Origin: DATDAH01 sp963845425
GTDB lineage: Bacteria > Actinomycetota > Acidimicrobiia > Acidimicrobiales > DATDAH01
NCBI GenBank assembly: GCA_963845425.1
Contig: CAWJSC010000016.1
Location: 1 to 64,000, forward strand
DNA length: 64,000 nt
Direction: 5' to 3'
The notes beneath the pieces are model-generated. The model did not search any database and had not been told where the DNA came from. It saw only the letters and a program-made list of their open reading frames with translations. Positions 1 through 9,924 of the stretch are shown piece after piece. The stretch's first letter is position 1, and each line of letters starts with the position of its first letter. Both the position numbers and the translations under genes were made by a program.

Positions 1-1992
<1,992 letters not shown>

Positions 1993-2029
1993 GAGTGCCT
2001 CTTCTCGTGTCTTCGGGCGCCGGAGGCGG

Positions 2030-5000
2030 CTAGATCCGGCCGGTCGTGCGGCTGGCCGCGCGCAGTTCGTCGTCCTCGTCGGTGCCCCGCTCGGGGCGGC
2101 TGATGTCGATGCCGAGCTCCTCGGCCGTGCGGAACACATCCTCGTCCAGCTCGCGCATCTCGATCTCCTCGCCCGCCTGGGAGAGGACCTCGACGTTGAT
2201 GCAGAGCGCCTGCATCTCCTTGATGAGCACCTTGAAGCTCTCGGGGATGCCGGGCTCGGGGATGTTCTCGCCCTTGACGATGGCCTCGTAGACCTTCACG
2301 CGGCCGAGCACGTCGTCGGACTTGATGGTGAGCAGCTCCTGCAGGCAGTAGGCGGCGCCGTAGGCCTCGAGGGCCCACACCTCCATCTCCCCGAAGCGCT
2401 GGCCACCGAACTGGGCCTTACCGCCCAGCGGCTGCTGGGTGATCATCGAGTACGGGCCGGTCGACCGGGCGTGGATCTTGTCGTCGACGAGGTGGGCCAG
2501 CTTCAGGATGTAGATCTGGCCGACCATGATCGGGTTGTCGTAGGCCTCGCCGGTCCGACCGTCGTAGAGCGTGGCCTTGCCACTGGACTGCACCAGCCGC
2601 TCACCGTCGACGGACTCGGGGACGATGTTGGTCAGGAGCTCCTTGATCGTCGGGTGGTCGTTGAGACCGTCCTCGACGTCGGCTTCCTCCCAGTGGGCCC
2701 CGTCGAACACGGGCGTGGCGATGAGCGTCGCCGGCTTCGTGGTCGGGCGGGTCTTGGTCTCGGTGCCCCGGATGGGCTCGTCGCCGACGTCGGCCTTGCC
2801 GTCGCCGTCGATGTCCCAGCCCCAGCGGGCGACGTAGCCGAGGTGCGCCTCGAGCACCTGGCCGACGTTCATCCGGGAGGGGACGCCGAGGGGGTTGAGC
2901 AGGACGTCGATGGGCGAGCCGTCGGCCATGAAGGGCATGTCCTCGACGGGCAGGATCTTGGAGATCACGCCCTTGTTGCCGTGGCGGCCGGCCAGCTTGT
3001 CGCCCACGCTGATCTTGCGCTTCTGGCCGACGTAGACCCGCACCAGCTGGTTCACGCCCGGCGGCAGCTCGTGCTGCTCGTCGCGGCTGAACAGCTTGAC
3101 GTCGATGACCTTGCCCTGCTCGCCGTGGGGCACCTTCAGCGAGGTGTCCCGCACCTCACGGGCCTTCTCGCCGAAGATGGCCCGCAGGAGCCGCTCCTCG
3201 GGGGTGAGCTCGGTCTCGCCCTTGGGCGTGACCTTGCCGACCAGCACGTCGCCCGGGCCCACCTCGGCGCCGACGCGCACGATGCCGCGCTCGTCGAGAT
3301 CGGCGAGGATGTCGTCGGAGAGGTTCGGGATGTCCCGGGTGATCTCCTCGGGCCCCAGCTTGGTGTCGCGGGCGTCGATCTCGTACTCGTGGATGTGGAT
3401 CGACGTGAGGACGTCGTCACGGACCAGCCGCTCGGACAGGATGATGGCGTCCTCGAAGTTGTAGCCCTCCCAGGGCATGAAGGCCACGAGCAGGTTCTTG
3501 CCCAGCGCCAGCTCACCCTTGTCGGTGGAGGGGCCGTCGGCGAGGAGGTCGCCCTTCTTCACCTTCTGGCCCTCGACCACGCGGGGCTTCTGGTTGATGG
3601 AGGTGTCCTGGTTCGAGCGCTCGAACTTGAGCAGCTTGTAGACCTTGCGGCCCAGCTTGGCGTACTCGACCTCGATGAACTTGCCGTCGACCTCGGTGAC
3701 CGTGCCGGCGTCCTCGGCCAGGATCATGTCGGCCGCGTCGCGGGCGGCCCGCGCCTCGATGCCGGTGCCGATGAACGGCGCCTCGGCCCGCACCAGCGGG
3801 ACCGCCTGGCGCTGCATGTTGGCCCCCATCAGGGCCCGGTTGGCGTCGTCGTGCTCGAGGAACGGGATGAGGGCCGTGGCGACCGAGACGATCTGCTTCG
3901 GCGAGATGTCCATCATCTGGACCTCGGACGGCGGCACCGAGCTGATCTCGGTGGTCGCCGCGAAGTAGACGTCGCGCTCCAGCATCAGGCGCAGGTCGGC
4001 GAGGGACGCGGCCTGCGGCGAGCGCCGGACCAGGACCCGGTCGTTGCGGAAGTGACCGTTGGCGTCGATGGGCGCGTTGGCCTGGGCGCAGACGTACTCC
4101 TCTTCCTCGTCCGCGGTCAGGAACACGATCTCGTCGGTGACCCGACCGTCGATCACCTTGCGGTACGGGGTCTCGAGGAAGCCGAACTCGTTCACCCGGG
4201 CGTAGGTGGCCAGGGCGCCGATGAGGCCGATGTTCGGGCCTTCCGGCGTCTCGATCGGGCACATGCGGCCGTAGTGGGAGAAGTGGACGTCACGGACCTC
4301 GAAGCCGGCCCGCTCCCGCGAGAGGCCGCCCGGGCCGAGGGCGCTGAGGCGCCGACGGTGGGTCAGGCCCGACAGGGGGTTGACCTGGTCCATGAACTGG
4401 GAGAGCTGGCTGGTGCCGAAGAACTCCTTGATGGCGGCGACCACCGGCCGGATGTTGATCAGGGTCTGGGGCGTGATGGCCTCGACGTCCTGGGTGGTCA
4501 TGCGCTCGCGGACGACCCGCTCCATGCGGGACAGGCCGATGCGGACCTGGTTCTGGATCAGCTCACCGACCGAGCGGATGCGGCGGTTGGCGAAGTGGTC
4601 CTGGTCGTCCAAGCGGTAGCCCGGGTCGCCCTTGGCCAGGTGCAGCAGGTACGTGCAGGCGGCGAGGACCTCGCAGCGGCTGAGCACGGGCTGGTCCGGG
4701 GTGGGCAGGTCCAGGTCCTTCAGGCCGAAGGTGGCCTGGATGTTGGCCAGCTCGGGGCCGAGCTTGCGGTTGAGCTTGTAGCGGCCGACCCGGCTGAGGT
4801 CGTAGCGCCGCGGCTCGAAGAAGGCGTTCCGGAAGTAGGCCCGTGCCGACTCTGTGGTGGGCGGCTCGCCCGGGCGGGCCCGCTTGTAGATCTCGACCAG
4901 GGCCTCGTCCTGGGTCTGGGCGACCTCCCGCTCCTTCTCCCACTGCCCCTCGAGGAAGTCGAAGTGGTCGACGAACCGCTGGATGAAGCCGGGCTCGTTC

Positions 5001-5641
5001 TCCTCGTCGTAGCCGAGAGCTCGGAGCAGCACGAAGATGCTGAGGCGGCGCTTGCGGGCCACGCGGGTGCCGCAGGTGACGTCCTTGCCGGGCTTCTGCT
5101 CGACGTCGAACTCGATCCACTCACCGCGGTAGGGGTGGATGGTGCCGGTGACCAGCTGGTGCTTGGCCAGGTTCCGCAGGCGGAACCGCTCACCCGGCTG
5201 GAAGATGACGCCCGGCGAGCGGACGAGCTGGGAGACGACCACGCGCTCGGTGCCGTTGATGATGAAGGTGCCCTTGTCCGTCATCATGGGGAAGTCGCCC
5301 ATGAAGACGGTCTGCTCCTTGATCTCGCCCGTCTGCGCGTTCATGAACCGGGCCCGCACGAAGATCGGTGCGGAGTAGGTCATGTCCTTCTCCTTGCACT
5401 CCTCCACCGTGAACTTCGGTGGCGGGCGCAGGTCCTCGTCGTCGGGATCGAACTCCAGCTCGAGCTGGAGCGTCTCGGTGAAGTCCTTGATCGGGCTGAT
5501 GTCCGCGAAGGTGTTGCGCAGGCCCTGGTGCAGCAGCCACTCGAAGGAGTCGCGCTGGACGGAGATCAGGTCGGGCAGGGGCAGTGCTTCAGCGATGGAA
5601 CCGAACGAGTAGCGGTCCTGGGCGACGGCGCGAGCAGCCAA
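2030..5641 (-). CDS. rpoB: DNA-directed RNA polymerase subunit beta
   Basis: The full-length beta subunit (1203 aa) forms half of the RNA polymerase active-site cleft. The start is TTG at 5641, chosen because CGGAGTGA sits five bases upstream and the protein then begins MAARAVAQDRYSFGS. The rifampicin pocket is recognisable (TSQLSQFMDQVNPLS, then THRRRLSALGPGG). Compared with the E. coli numbering, N518 is Val (residue 420 here), K527 is Arg, and P564 is Phe in DVHFSHYGR (residue 454). D516, H526 and S531 are kept. The usual rplL neighbour is about 2.7 kb away, so rpoBC depends on the promoters seen at 5742-5847. Confidence 0.98.
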   Translation of the reverse strand: MAARAVAQDRYSFGSIAEALPLPDLISVQRDSFEWLLHQGLRNTFADISPIKDFTETLQLELEFDPDDEDLRPPPKFTVEECKEKDMTYSAPIFVRARFMNAQTGEIKEQTVFMGDFPMMTDKGTFIINGTERVVVSQLVRSPGVIFQPGERFRLRNLAKHQLVTGTIHPYRGEWIEFDVEQKPGKDVTCGTRVARKRRLSIFVLLRALGYDEENEPGFIQRFVDHFDFLEGQWEKEREVAQTQDEALVEIYKRARPGEPPTTESARAYFRNAFFEPRRYDLSRVGRYKLNRKLGPELANIQATFGLKDLDLPTPDQPVLSRCEVLAACTYLLHLAKGDPGYRLDDQDHFANRRIRSVGELIQNQVRIGLSRMERVVRERMTTQDVEAITPQTLINIRPVVAAIKEFFGTSQLSQFMDQVNPLSGLTHRRRLSALGPGGLSRERAGFEVRDVHFSHYGRMCPIETPEGPNIGLIGALATYARVNEFGFLETPYRKVIDGRVTDEIVFLTADEEEEYVCAQANAPIDANGHFRNDRVLVRRSPQAASLADLRLMLERDVYFAATTEISSVPPSEVQMMDISPKQIVSVATALIPFLEHDDANRALMGANMQRQAVPLVRAEAPFIGTGIEARAARDAADMILAEDAGTVTEVDGKFIEVEYAKLGRKVYKLLKFERSNQDTSINQKPRVVEGQKVKKGDLLADGPSTDKGELALGKNLLVAFMPWEGYNFEDAIILSERLVRDDVLTSIHIHEYEIDARDTKLGPEEITRDIPNLSDDILADLDERGIVRVGAEVGPGDVLVGKVTPKGETELTPEERLLRAIFGEKAREVRDTSLKVPHGEQGKVIDVKLFSRDEQHELPPGVNQLVRVYVGQKRKISVGDKLAGRHGNKGVISKILPVEDMPFMADGSPIDVLLNPLGVPSRMNVGQVLEAHLGYVARWGWDIDGDGKADVGDEPIRGTETKTRPTTKPATLIATPVFDGAHWEEADVEDGLNDHPTIKELLTNIVPESVDGERLVQSSGKATLYDGRTGEAYDNPIMVGQIYILKLAHLVDDKIHARSTGPYSMITQQPLGGKAQFGGQRFGEMEVWALEAYGAAYCLQELLTIKSDDVLGRVKVYEAIVKGENIPEPGIPESFKVLIKEMQALCINVEVLSQAGEEIEMRELDEDVFRTAEELGIDISRPERGTDEDDELRAASRTTGRI

Positions 5642-5741
5642 CGGTCACTCCGAGAAGTTGAGGGGCGAGAACGCCGCAGATCCGCGTGAGGACGCCAAGA
5701 AGAAGGACCTGGCGACAACAGGGGGACGCACGACAACGAGG

Positions 5742-5770
5742 ATGCTAGGCGCGGACGCGACGACAAGCAA
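5742..5770 (-). promoter_or_regulatory. Predicted rpoBC promoter P2 (proximal)
   Basis: On the minus strand a TTGCTT -35 box (5765-5770) is separated by exactly 17 bases from a TAGCAT -10 box (5742-5747). It would start transcription about 90-95 bases before the rpoB start. The same TAGCAT hexamer is used by the divergent toxin-antitoxin promoter at 5887-5892. This is a sequence match only. Confidence 0.55.
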
Positions 5771-5778
5771 CCCGTGTC

Positions 5779-5803
5779 CCGGGCGCCCGAGACGGGCGCC
5801 CGG
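5779..5803 (-). other. Strong perfect hairpin between the two rpoB promoters
   Basis: Arms CCGGGCGCCCG (5779-5789) and CGGGCGCCCGG (5793-5803) pair perfectly over 11 bp with a 3-base loop. It lies about ten bases into the transcript predicted from P1 and just upstream of the P2 -35 box. There is no U-tract, so an ordinary intrinsic terminator is unlikely. A 5' stabilising stem, a pause site or an attenuation element are possible. Confidence 0.5.
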
Positions 5804-5818
5804 CGGGCGTCGGCGCGC

Positions 5819-5847
5819 AAGGTAGGACGGGTGGGCGCGCGTGTCAA
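5819..5847 (-). promoter_or_regulatory. Predicted rpoBC promoter P1 (distal)
   Basis: On the minus strand a perfect TTGACA -35 box (5842-5847) is followed after 17 bases by TACCTT (5819-5824). This is the closest match to a housekeeping sigma-70-type promoter noticed in the window. It lies back to back with the promoter of the toxin-antitoxin pair, about 175 bp upstream of the rpoB start. A strong private promoter is expected, since rplL is not adjacent. Confidence 0.65.
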
Positions 5848-5862
5848 GGATTTCGTGGTCTG

Positions 5863-5892
5863 TTGCTAGCAAACTGCATTGATTGCTAGCAT
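5863..5892 (+). promoter_or_regulatory. Promoter and likely autoregulatory operator of the 5901-6665 toxin-antitoxin pair
   Basis: A perfect 10-bp palindrome TTGCTAGCAA (5863-5872) is repeated as TTGCTAGCAT (5883-5892). The copies are 20 bp apart, two helical turns. The first copy contains a possible -35 (TTGCTA) and the second a possible -10 (TAGCAT at 5887-5892) with an 18-base spacer. Transcription would start at about 5899-5901, at the GTG start codon itself, giving a leaderless mRNA. Paired ribbon-helix-helix dimers of the encoded antitoxin could cover both boxes. Confidence 0.5.
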
Positions 5893-5900
5893 CAGCGCCG

Positions 5901-6263
5901 GTGCCTGAGCTCCCCGGCGACTACGACGACCTGCTGGCTCGGGCCCGGGCCCGCCTCGACCTGCCGACCCCACTCGAGCCCTACGACGGCGACGACGACG
6001 AGGACCCCGTGCAGCTGTCGGTGCGCCTCCCCCCACGCCTGCGCCATGACATCGCGCAGGTCGCCCGACGCAACGGGCAGACCGTCACGCGCTTCGTCGT
6101 CGAATCCCTCGAGGACGCCGTACGGGTGGCCAGCGACCCGTTCGCCGGGATCGCCGCCAGGATGACCGCCGAGTTCCGGGCCGAGTTGGGACGTGCCGTC
6201 GACAGCGGCGCCTATGCCGGGGCGGCCGCGGAGATCGACCGCCTCGAGGGGTGGGACCTCTGA
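5901..6263 (+). CDS. Ribbon-helix-helix antitoxin-like protein
   Basis: About 120 aa. The central segment (LSVRLPPRLRHDIAQVARRN, then a TVTRFVVESLEDAV helix) fits a ribbon-helix-helix DNA-binding domain: a short beta strand followed by two helices. The N-terminal part is acidic (DGDDDED), unusual for this fold. The C-terminal half is Ala-rich and ends EIDRLEGWDL, likely the toxin-contacting tail. The start chosen is GTG at 5901, directly at the predicted transcription start. A TTG at 5883 is open in frame but lies within the operator. It is followed without a gap by the toxin-like gene (TGAGTG). A type II antitoxin role is inferred from fold and context. Confidence 0.6.
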   Translation: MPELPGDYDDLLARARARLDLPTPLEPYDGDDDEDPVQLSVRLPPRLRHDIAQVARRNGQTVTRFVVESLEDAVRVASDPFAGIAARMTAEFRAELGRAVDSGAYAGAAAEIDRLEGWDL

Positions 6264-6665
6264 GTGATCCTCGTCGACGACCACCTCCTGGCCACCCGGC
6301 TTCGGGACGACGGCTTCGGCCCGGGCTCGAACCCGATCGCCACGACCGGCTGCTGGTGGTGGCGGCTCGCCTCGGCGGTCCAGGGTGGCCGTAGTGGCGC
6401 GCTCACCCGACGGCTCGGTGACGGCGACCTCGCCCCTGCCGCGCGAGCGATCGACGAGCTCAACGAGACCGTCCGGGTCGTCGACCTGCGGACCATGGTC
6501 CCGATGATGAGCCGGGTCGCCACGACCTACCGGCTCAACCTCCTGGCCTCCGAAGCCCTCGTCGCCGCCGAGCTGCTGGGCGCCGACATCGTGGTGGGCC
6601 AGGACACCCTGCGCCTGCGGGAGGCGGCCCGGGTCCGGGGCATCACCTACCTCGTCGAGGCCTGA
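6264..6665 (+). CDS. PIN-like toxin candidate of the type II pair
   Basis: 133 aa, with a GTG start immediately after the antitoxin stop. The N-terminus MILVDDHLLA and the C-terminal LLASEALVAAELLGADIVVGQDTLRLREAA segment resemble the first acidic strand and the late acidic helix of PIN-domain RNases (VapC-like). The middle (WWWRLASAVQGG) is unusual and the classical second acidic residue is not obvious, so this is a divergent member. Role inferred: translation-inhibiting RNase neutralised by the upstream protein. It could also be a non-toxic PIN relative. The pair is wedged between the rpoB promoters and the SDR gene, facing away from rpoB. Confidence 0.5.
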   Translation: MILVDDHLLATRLRDDGFGPGSNPIATTGCWWWRLASAVQGGRSGALTRRLGDGDLAPAARAIDELNETVRVVDLRTMVPMMSRVATTYRLNLLASEALVAAELLGADIVVGQDTLRLREAARVRGITYLVEA

Positions 6666-6697
6666 CCGGGTCGATCGCCGCGCCGGCGGAGCGCGCC

Positions 6698-7499
6698 TCA
6701 GCCGACCAGGGTGCTCTGGCCGCCGTCGACGGCCAGCACGACGCCGGTGATGAACTGCGCCTCGTCGGAGGCCAGGAAGAGCGCGGCGTGGGCCACGTCC
6801 CAGCCCGTGCCCTGGCGACCGAGGGGGACGTGGTCGGCCCGCCCCTTCGCGTAGGCCTCGCGGTCGAGGCCCAGCGCCTGCACGGGCGCGTCGACGGCCA
6901 TCGGCGTGTCGATGAAGCCCGGCATCACCGCATTGGCCCGCACGCCGTGCTTGGCGTTGGTCAGGGCCAGGTTCTGGGTCAGCGCGTTCACCCCCGCCTT
7001 GGAGATCTTGTAGGCGGTCAGGTTCCCGGCCGAGGCGATCGAGGCGAGGGACGAGACGTTCACGATGGCCCCGCCGCCGCCCTCCCGCAGCACGGGCACG
7101 GCCTCGCGGCAGGTCCGCCAGAGCGCCCGGAGGTTCACGTTCAGGATGCGGTCGTAGGCCTCGTCGGTCAGGTGGTGGGGCGGGCCGTCGCCGGCGCCGA
7201 TCCCCACGTTGTTGTGCAGGACGTCGATGCGCCCGTAGGTCTCGACCGCCGCGGCGACCACCGAAGCGGGCCCGAGGTCACCGGTGATGTCGGCCACGTG
7301 GATCTCGGCCCGACCCCCCTCGTCGGTGATGCGGTGGTGGGTCTCCCCCGCACTGGTCGGGTCCCGGTCCACGCACGAGGACCTCGGCCCCCTCCCGGGC
7401 GAACAGCAGCGCGGTGGCCCGGCCGTTGCCGATGGTCTCGCCGGGCGTCTGCCCGGCGCCGACGACCACCGCGACCTTGCTCCGCAGTCGGTCCCCCAT
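6698..7499 (-). pseudogene. SDR-family NAD(P)-dependent oxidoreductase, interrupted by one frameshift
   Basis: The reading begins at ATG 7499 (MGDRLRSKVAVVVGAGQ). The Rossmann region is extended (GAGQTPGETIGNGRA), and the frame breaks near 7369-7376 after GAEVLV. It resumes as VDRDPTSAGETHH and runs to 6698. The resumed part carries the NVSSLAS serine, the catalytic TAYKISKAG (YxxxK) and a C-terminal ITGVVLAVDGGQS, so about 266 aa of a complete classical short-chain dehydrogenase can be rebuilt by removing one base. Substrate unknown. Either a recent one-base insertion or a sequence error; neighbouring genes show the same defect. Confidence 0.75.
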
Positions 7500-7563
7500 C
7501 GTCGGGAACCGTAGTCAGCCCACCAGTCCGGTTCCCTCGCCGAGGACGCCGGGCCCGACGCCG

Positions 7564-8350
7564 TCAGTCGACCCAGGCCGCCTGGAGGGCGTCGAGGTCG
7601 GTGGTGGTGACCCCGGCGGGGCCGGTGAGGTAGCCCTCGATGCCACCCCAGCGCTCGGCCACGTGGCCGAGGGTCAAGGCCATCGTCTCCGCCGGTGCCG
7701 TGAAGAGGACGTGGAGGTCGTCCAGGTCGAGGCCCTGGGCCTCGATCTTCGGGCCGATCTCGGCCAGGCGGTGCACCGAGCGGTACTCGTCGGTGAGGGC
7801 GTAGTCCTCGATGATCACGTCCTCGTCGACGCCGACCGCCCCGAGCAGGAGGGCGGCGCCGAGGCCGGTGCGGTCCTTGCCGGCGGTGCAGTGGATGACC
7901 ACGGCGTGGTGCTCGTCCTGGCCGATCAGGCGGATCAGGTCGCCGAACAGGGCAGCCTGGGCCTCCAGCATGGCGGAGGTAGCCCTCGGCCATCGACGCC
8001 GTGGTCACCTGGCTGATCTCTCCGGCCCGGATGAGGTCCTCCAGGCTGCGGGGGTTGTCACCCGGCGCGGCGCCGACCGCCAGACGGACGACCCGCGCGC
8101 CATCGGGTAGACGGCTGGGGTCCTCCTCGACCTCGCGGTCGTAGCGGAAGTCGCACACGGTGCGAAGGCCGATCGTCGCCAGGCGGGCGACGTCGGCGTC
8201 GGTCAGCTCGCTGAGTCGGTCCGACCGGTACACGGCACCCCAGCGGGTGACCCCGCCCGCCGCGGGGTACCCACCGAGATCACGAAAGTTGAGCGTCCCC
8301 TCGAGGGGGACCAACCGCGTCCCTTCCCGCTCCGCTCGGGGCGTTGGCAC
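7564..8350 (-). pseudogene. Tyrosine-specific protein phosphatase (Tyr_phosphatase3-type), interrupted by one frameshift
   Basis: The N-terminal part (LEGTLNFRDLGGYPAAGG, WGAVYRSDRL) and the C-terminal part (VIHCTAGKDRTGLGAALLL, the CX5R phosphocysteine loop) are the two halves of one bacterial tyrosine/dual-specificity phosphatase. The frame changes near 7969-7977, between EGYL and MLEAQAAL, and one extra base restores an uninterrupted ~260-aa protein. The start is probably GTG at 8350; TTG at 8314, with GGAAGGGA upstream, is an alternative. It sits between rplL and the SDR on the same strand. The catalytic loop is intact, so the product would be active if the shift is a sequencing artefact. 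Confidence 0.75.
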
Positions 8351-8381
8351 GCAGCCCGTCCCGTTCTCGGTGCGGAACCGG

Positions 8382-8762
8382 TTACTTGAGCTCGACGGAG
8401 CCGCCGGCGGCCTCGATGGCCTCCTTGGCCTTCTCGGCCTCGTCCTTGGCGACACCCTCCAGGACGGCGTTGGGGGCACCGTCGACCAGCTCCTTGGCCT
8501 CCTTGAGGCCGAGGTTGGTGAGGGTGCGCACCTCCTTGATGACCTGGATCTTCTTGTCGCCGGCCGCGGTCAGCACGACGTCGAAGGAGTCCTTCTCCTC
8601 CTCGGCGGCGCCGCCACCGTCGGCCGGAGCCGCAGCCGCCGCGGCCACGGGGGCGGCCGCGGTGACGCCGAACTTGTCCTCGAAGGCGGTCAGGAGCTCA
8701 GACAGCTCCAGGACGCTCTTCTCGGCGATGGCATCGATGATCTCGTCGTTGGTCAGGGCCAT
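8382..8762 (-). CDS. rplL: 50S ribosomal protein L7/L12
   Basis: 126 aa. The N-terminal dimerisation helix (MALTNDEIIDAIAEKSVLELSELL), an Ala-rich hinge (residues ~35-52) and the C-terminal factor-binding domain (FDVVLTAAGDKKIQVIKEVR, GLKEAKELVDGAP) are all present. It forms the stalk that recruits EF-Tu, EF-G and IF2. The start ATG is two bases after the rplJ stop, so the two genes are translationally coupled. Downstream, in place of rpoB, come the phosphatase and SDR genes. Confidence 0.98.
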   Translation of the reverse strand: MALTNDEIIDAIAEKSVLELSELLTAFEDKFGVTAAAPVAAAAAAPADGGGAAEEEKDSFDVVLTAAGDKKIQVIKEVRTLTNLGLKEAKELVDGAPNAVLEGVAKDEAEKAKEAIEAAGGSVELK

Positions 8763-8764
8763 GG

Positions 8765-9658
8765 TCAGCTTTCCTCCGTGGTCGCGGCGTCCTCCGCCGC
8801 AGTGTCGTCAGCGGCGGCCTCAGCGGCTGCCACATCGGTCTCGTCCGTGGCCACGTCGGCCGCGGTGTCGTCGGCCTCGGCGTCATCCGCCGGGGCCTCG
8901 GTCTCGGTCTCCACCACAGCGGCCTCGGCCTCTGCAGGGGACCTCGGTCTCGTGCCTCGTCGCGGCGGCCTCGTCTCCGGCAGGGGACTCGTCGGTCTCG
9001 GTGACGGCCTCCGCCTCGGCGGGGGTCTCGTCTGCCGGGGCGTCCTCGGTGTCGCTCGCCGCCGCCTCGTCGGCCGGGCGTCCTCCACTGTGGCCGTCGG
9101 GCTCGGGCTCAGCCGCAACGGGCACGCCGCCCTGCTCGTCGATGAGGGCCTTGAGGCCGTAGGCGAAGTTGCGGGGCAGGGCCTGCAGCAGGCCGGCGAA
9201 CTGCACCATCGGGGCCGCCAGGCCGTACCGGCCAGACGGGACAGGAGCTCGTCTCGGGGCGCCAACTGGGCGAGCTGATCGACGTCGGCCGCGGTCAGCG
9301 GCCGGTCCCCGAGGAGACCGCCCTTGACCTCGAGGTTCGGGTTCGTCTTGGCGAACTCCCGCAGGGCCTTGGCCATGAGGACGGGATCGCCGTCGCTGTC
9401 CCGGCGGATGAAGGCGATGGCGGTCGGGCCGACCAACATCTCCTCGATCTCCAGGCCGAGGTCCCGGGCGGCGAAGCGCACCAGGGTGTTCTTGTAGATC
9501 TGGTACTCGGCGCCGGCTTCCCGCAGCGCGGTGCGCAACGTGGCCATGCCGGGGACGTCGATCCCTCGGTAGTCGGTGAGCACGGCAGCATCGGCATCGC
9601 TGAGGCGGGACTTGACCTCCTCGACCACCGCGACCTTCTCGGGCCTCGGGTTCTCCAT
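8765..9658 (-). CDS. rplJ: 50S ribosomal protein L10, with long acidic C-terminal extension and two compensating frameshifts
   Basis: The L10 core (MENPRPEKVAVVEEVKSRL..., YRGIDVPGMATLR, YKNTLVRFAARD) is clear. The frame breaks near 9223-9230, after LLSRLAG. The expected GLAAPMVQFAGLLQALPRNF continues in another frame, and a second break near 8932-8940 restores the original frame to the TGA at 8765. Corrected, the protein is ~297 aa against ~170-180 for most L10s. The surplus is an Ala/Glu/Asp/Thr-rich acidic tail of over 100 residues. A strong AGGAGG lies eight bases before the ATG. L10 anchors L7/L12 dimers to 23S rRNA and is normally essential, which argues for sequence errors here. Confidence 0.9.
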   Translation of the reverse strand: MENPRPEKVAVVEEVKSRLSDADAAVLTDYRGIDVPGMATLRTALREAGAEYQIYKNTLVRFAARDLGLEIEEMLVGPTAIAFIRRDSDGDPVLMAKALREFAKTNPNLEVKGGLLGDRPLTAADVDQLAQLAPRDELLSRLAGTAWRPRWCSSPACCRPCPATSPTASRPSSTSRAACPLRLSPSPTATVEDARPTRRRRATPRTPRQTRPPPRRRPSPRPTSPLPETRPPRRGTRPRSPAEAEAAVVETETEAPADDAEADDTAADVATDETDVAAAEAAADDTAAEDAATTEES

Positions 9659-9699
9659 CGCTGCACCTCCTCTGCTTCTCGATGGCTCGAAAACGAATG

Positions 9700-9731
9700 A
9701 ACGGGGCGCTCGCGCAGGAGAACGCCCCGTT
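9700..9731 (-). promoter_or_regulatory. rplJL leader hairpin with U-rich tail (candidate attenuator)
   Basis: On the minus strand AACGGGGCG and CGCCCCGTT form a 9-bp stem with a 14-base loop, followed by the T-rich run TTCATTCGTTTT. It lies 41 bases before the rplJ start. The position matches the L10 leader that binds the L10-L7/L12 complex in many bacteria, and the shape matches an intrinsic terminator, so autogenous attenuation is plausible. No kink-turn was demonstrated by eye. Confidence 0.5.
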
Positions 9732-9864
9732 GTCTTCGGAGAGTTCGCCTCGTCGGGCGGGTCCAGGGACCCTTTCAGCGCCGGAGCGCACCGGAGGTCT
9801 GCGGCGAGCAGATCAGGTTGTGACGGGCGAGGCTACCGCCCCCCTCACCCCGTTGCTCCCCTTC

Positions 9865-9916
9865 CGTTCTGGCGGCTCCAATGCGCGGCCCAGCGCGCAG
9901 TAGAGCCGCCAGAACG
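9865..9916. repeat. Long hairpin repeat, left copy (flanks the nuclease-like gene)
   Basis: Perfect 14-bp outer arms CGTTCTGGCGGCTC (9865-9878) and GAGCCGCCAGAACG (9903-9916) enclose an inner TGCGCG/CGCGCA stem. The 52-base element matches the right copy at 10987-11038 in 44 of 52 positions with no gap. It begins eight bases after the stop codon of the nuclease-like gene. It may also act as a Rho-independent-like stem, but has no U-tract. Confidence 0.8.
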
Positions 9917-9924
9917 ACTCTGGG

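Noticed and set aside
5883..5900. TTG at 5883 as antitoxin start
   Set aside because: It lies inside the operator/-10 region; GTG 5901 fits a leaderless start.
8765..9230. Programmed frameshifting in rplJ
   Set aside because: No slippery heptamer or stimulating structure was recognised, and neighbouring unrelated genes carry the same kind of indel.
9732..9864. Promoter for rplJL with a TAGCCT box at 9830-9835
   Set aside because: No acceptable -35 hexamer at 16-18 bases; not listed as a feature.
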